Positions 6,373-7,240 of a DNA stretch of 7,240 nucleotides are shown here, piece by piece. How positions within the stretch are numbered: position 1 is the first letter of the stretch; each line of letters opens with the position of its first letter. Position numbers and translations under genes: made by a program. The notes beneath the pieces were generated by a model, which was not told the origin of the DNA, did not search any database, and saw only the letters and a list, made by a program, of their open reading frames with translations. Source of the DNA: Ruminococcaceae bacterium UBA5579 (GTDB lineage: Bacteria; Bacillota; Clostridia; Oscillospirales; Ruminococcaceae); assembly GCA_002425305.1 (NCBI GenBank), contig DILZ01000104.1, positions 1 to 7,240 on the forward strand, in the 5' to 3' direction.

Positions 6373-6507
6373 ATGTCTAAGAAGTTAATTATTATTTCCG
6401 GTATAATCAGTTTAGCTGCACTTGCTGCGGCGGCGGTCGCTTTCTTCCTTCTGAGAAAACCCGAGATCATCGAAACGCTCGAGCTTGACGACGAGGACGA
6501 ATTCTGA
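6373..6507 (+). CDS. 44-residue single-span membrane microprotein with acidic tail
   Basis: This short gene is well supported. ATG at 6373 has GGAGGG 5 bases upstream, the frame ends at TGA 6505-6507, and it begins 17 bases after the TerD stop with no terminator between. The protein starts MSKKL, then has an uninterrupted hydrophobic span (residues 5-27, IIISGIISLAALAAAAVAFF). A short RK follows, then a tail, PEIIETLELDDEDEF, in which 8 of 15 residues are acidic. It could be a membrane anchor or small regulatory subunit; there is no lipobox, and no clear cleavage site that would make it a secreted peptide. I do not recognise a family. Its position suggests cotranslation with TerD, and the acidic tail could bind Ca2+ or TerD, which is inference only. 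Confidence 0.8.
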   Translation: MSKKLIIISGIISLAALAAAAVAFFLLRKPEIIETLELDDEDEF

Positions 6508-6512
6508 AAAAT

Positions 6513-6578
6513 TGACTATGTAAATTTGATAACGGAAAATTAAGGACGGGTTGTTAAGTCCTTTCCGGCGTCATTTTT
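6513..6578 (+). terminator. Possible terminator of the terD-microprotein operon
   Basis: Six bases after the microprotein stop a layered fold can form. AAGGAC (6542-6547) pairs with GTCCTT (6558-6563), extended by CGGA/TCCG (6533-6536 with 6564-6567) across a 5-base bulge. An outer TGAC/GTCA (6513-6516 with 6570-6573) lies directly before TTTTTG. A competing outer pairing AATTGAC/GTCAATT (6510-6516 with 6579-6585) would instead bury the T-run. It is weaker than a classic terminator. Confidence 0.4.
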
Positions 6579-6601
6579 GTCAATTCAAAAAATGTATCAA
6601 T

Positions 6602-6648
6602 ACAAACTCACCGCTCCGACGGGTAATCGGGGCGGGGTTTGTTGTGTA
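6602..6648 (+). terminator. Strong GC-rich stem-loop, terminator-like or ybaK leader
   Basis: Sixteen base pairs in two blocks (6602-6609 with 6635-6642, and 6612-6619 with 6627-6634) are separated by a 2-base bulge and capped by a 7-base loop. Two pairs are G-U only when read as plus-strand RNA and would be A-C mismatches on the other strand, so the structure is meant for plus-strand transcripts. The downstream side GGGTTTGTTGTG is T-rich but has no clean run. It ends 23 bases before the ybaK ATG, so it is either a back-up terminator for the terD operon or a leader element of ybaK. Confidence 0.5.
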
Positions 6649-6665
6649 ATGAACAGGTGAAACGA

Positions 6666-7145
6666 ATGTCAAAGGAACAAAAAACAAACGCTATGCGGAT
6701 ATTGGATAAGCTGAAGATCCCCTACGATTTTCAAACCTACGACTGCGAGTGCTTTGAAAACGGCGTTAAGGTAGCGGAGCTTTTGGGGCAAAGCCTCGAT
6801 ATAACGTTCAAAACATTAGTGACTGTCGGGAAAAACTCGGCGTATTATGTTTTCGTACTGCCTGTAAACCTTGAAATGGACTTGAAGAAATGCGCGAAAG
6901 CCGTCGGCGAAAAATCGGTAGAGCCTGTCCACGTCAAGGACATTCAAGGCGTTACGGGCTATATCCGTGGAGGGTGTTCCCCTATCGGAATGAAAAAGCA
7001 GTTCCGCACTGTGATACACGAAAGCGCGAGGACGCTTGATACTATCACTGTAAGCGGCGGCAGGCAGGGACTTCAGCTGAAGCTCACACCCGAAAATCTT
7101 ATCAAGGCTTGCTCCGGCGAATTTGCCGACATTGCCGCAGAATAA
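6666..7145 (+). CDS. ybaK: YbaK/EbsC-type Cys-tRNA(Pro) deacylase
   Basis: This 159-residue protein is full length for the family. It hydrolyses Cys wrongly loaded on tRNA(Pro) by prolyl-tRNA synthetase, acting in the cytoplasm as a free-standing editing enzyme. Family marks are TFKTLVTVGK with the key lysine (Lys49), VFVLPVNLEMDLKKCAKAVG (62-81), the KDIQGVTGYIRGGCSPIGMK block (91-110), and the SGGRQGLQLKLTPENL C-terminal block (130-145). The start chosen is ATG at 6666, preceded by AGGTGA with an 8-base gap from AGG. An upstream in-frame TTG at 6639 lies inside the stem-loop and has no ribosome binding site. It is separated from the terD operon by about 160 structured bases and is probably its own unit, although no convincing promoter is visible. 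Family assignment is secure; specificity (Cys rather than another amino acid) follows the family. Confidence 0.95.
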   Translation: MSKEQKTNAMRILDKLKIPYDFQTYDCECFENGVKVAELLGQSLDITFKTLVTVGKNSAYYVFVLPVNLEMDLKKCAKAVGEKSVEPVHVKDIQGVTGYIRGGCSPIGMKKQFRTVIHESARTLDTITVSGGRQGLQLKLTPENLIKACSGEFADIAAE

Positions 7146-7197
7146 AACAACGCCGCAGCCCAAGACGAGCCGCCTTTGGCATTACGTCTCGTGTGTT

Positions 7198-7217
7198 GAC
7201 AATCTTTTAAGGTTGTC
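7198..7217. other. Small stem-loop downstream of ybaK
   Basis: GACAATC (7198-7204) pairs with GGTTGTC (7211-7217), with one G-T pair, around a TTTTAA loop. No T-run follows on either strand, so it is not a typical terminator. The surrounding 95 bases (7146-7240) contain no gene that I can support. Confidence 0.3.
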
Positions 7218-7240
7218 GCACGACCGCAAAATGCTTCTGT

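Noticed and set aside
6577..6606. Possible ybaK promoter TTGTCA-18-TACAAA
   Set aside because: The -10 matches consensus at only four of six positions and the start would fall inside the stem-loop; too weak to list as a feature.
7163..7192. Alternative weak pairings AGACG/CGTCT and ACGAG/CTCGT after ybaK
   Set aside because: Five-bp stems with long loops and no T-run are not enough for a terminator.
1..7240. CRISPR array, tRNA, rRNA, insertion sequence, phage or attachment sites
   Set aside because: No direct-repeat array, cloverleaf, transposase or integrase pattern was seen. The only long repeat is the inverted copy at 1-75 and 348-422.

Overview
The window looks like a piece of a Gram-positive Clostridia genome, most likely Oscillospirales/Ruminococcaceae-like. 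The grounds are strong GGAGG-type ribosome binding sites, a mid-GC composition with AT-rich promoter spacers, a lipobox protein, and a MATE/MoxR/DUF58/DUF4129 gene set. This taxonomic call is inference from gene style; no marker gene is present.

Layout. (1) 1-608: a short lipoprotein gene on the + strand, whose first 75 bases are an exact inverted copy of its own interior (348-422). Its true N-terminus is therefore missing, and the left edge is probably a fold-back chimera or a very recent inverted duplication. A 12-bp-stem terminator follows at 612-650. (2) 5550-676, minus strand: four tightly packed genes in the order MATE efflux transporter, MoxR-type AAA+ ATPase, DUF58 (vWA-like) protein, and polytopic membrane protein with a DUF4129-like tail. 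They run from an extended -10 promoter at 5654-5625 and converge on the lipoprotein gene. (3) 5599-5764: an AT-rich divergent promoter region carrying two good sigma-A-type promoters and four copies of a CAAGT/ACTTG motif. (4) 5765-6507, plus strand: a TerD-family calcium-binding stress protein, followed 17 bases later by an unlisted 44-residue single-span membrane microprotein with a very acidic tail. (5) 6508-6665: a structured intergenic region with two terminator-like folds. (6) 6666-7145: a YbaK-type Cys-tRNA(Pro) deacylase. The last 95 bases hold no gene.

How it fits together. MoxR ATPases and DUF58 proteins are a known ATPase/vWA-partner pair, often encoded with a DUF4129 or transglutaminase membrane protein and thought to act in envelope-linked protein maturation. 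Here the membrane protein has the membrane layout expected around a transglutaminase core, but the core is absent. The divergent TerD plus acidic microprotein pair looks like a small membrane-associated stress module. The most notable points are the self-inverted left edge, the core-less DUF4129 protein, the TerD-linked microprotein, and the shared motif in the divergent promoter. Nothing here is clearly a wholly new system.
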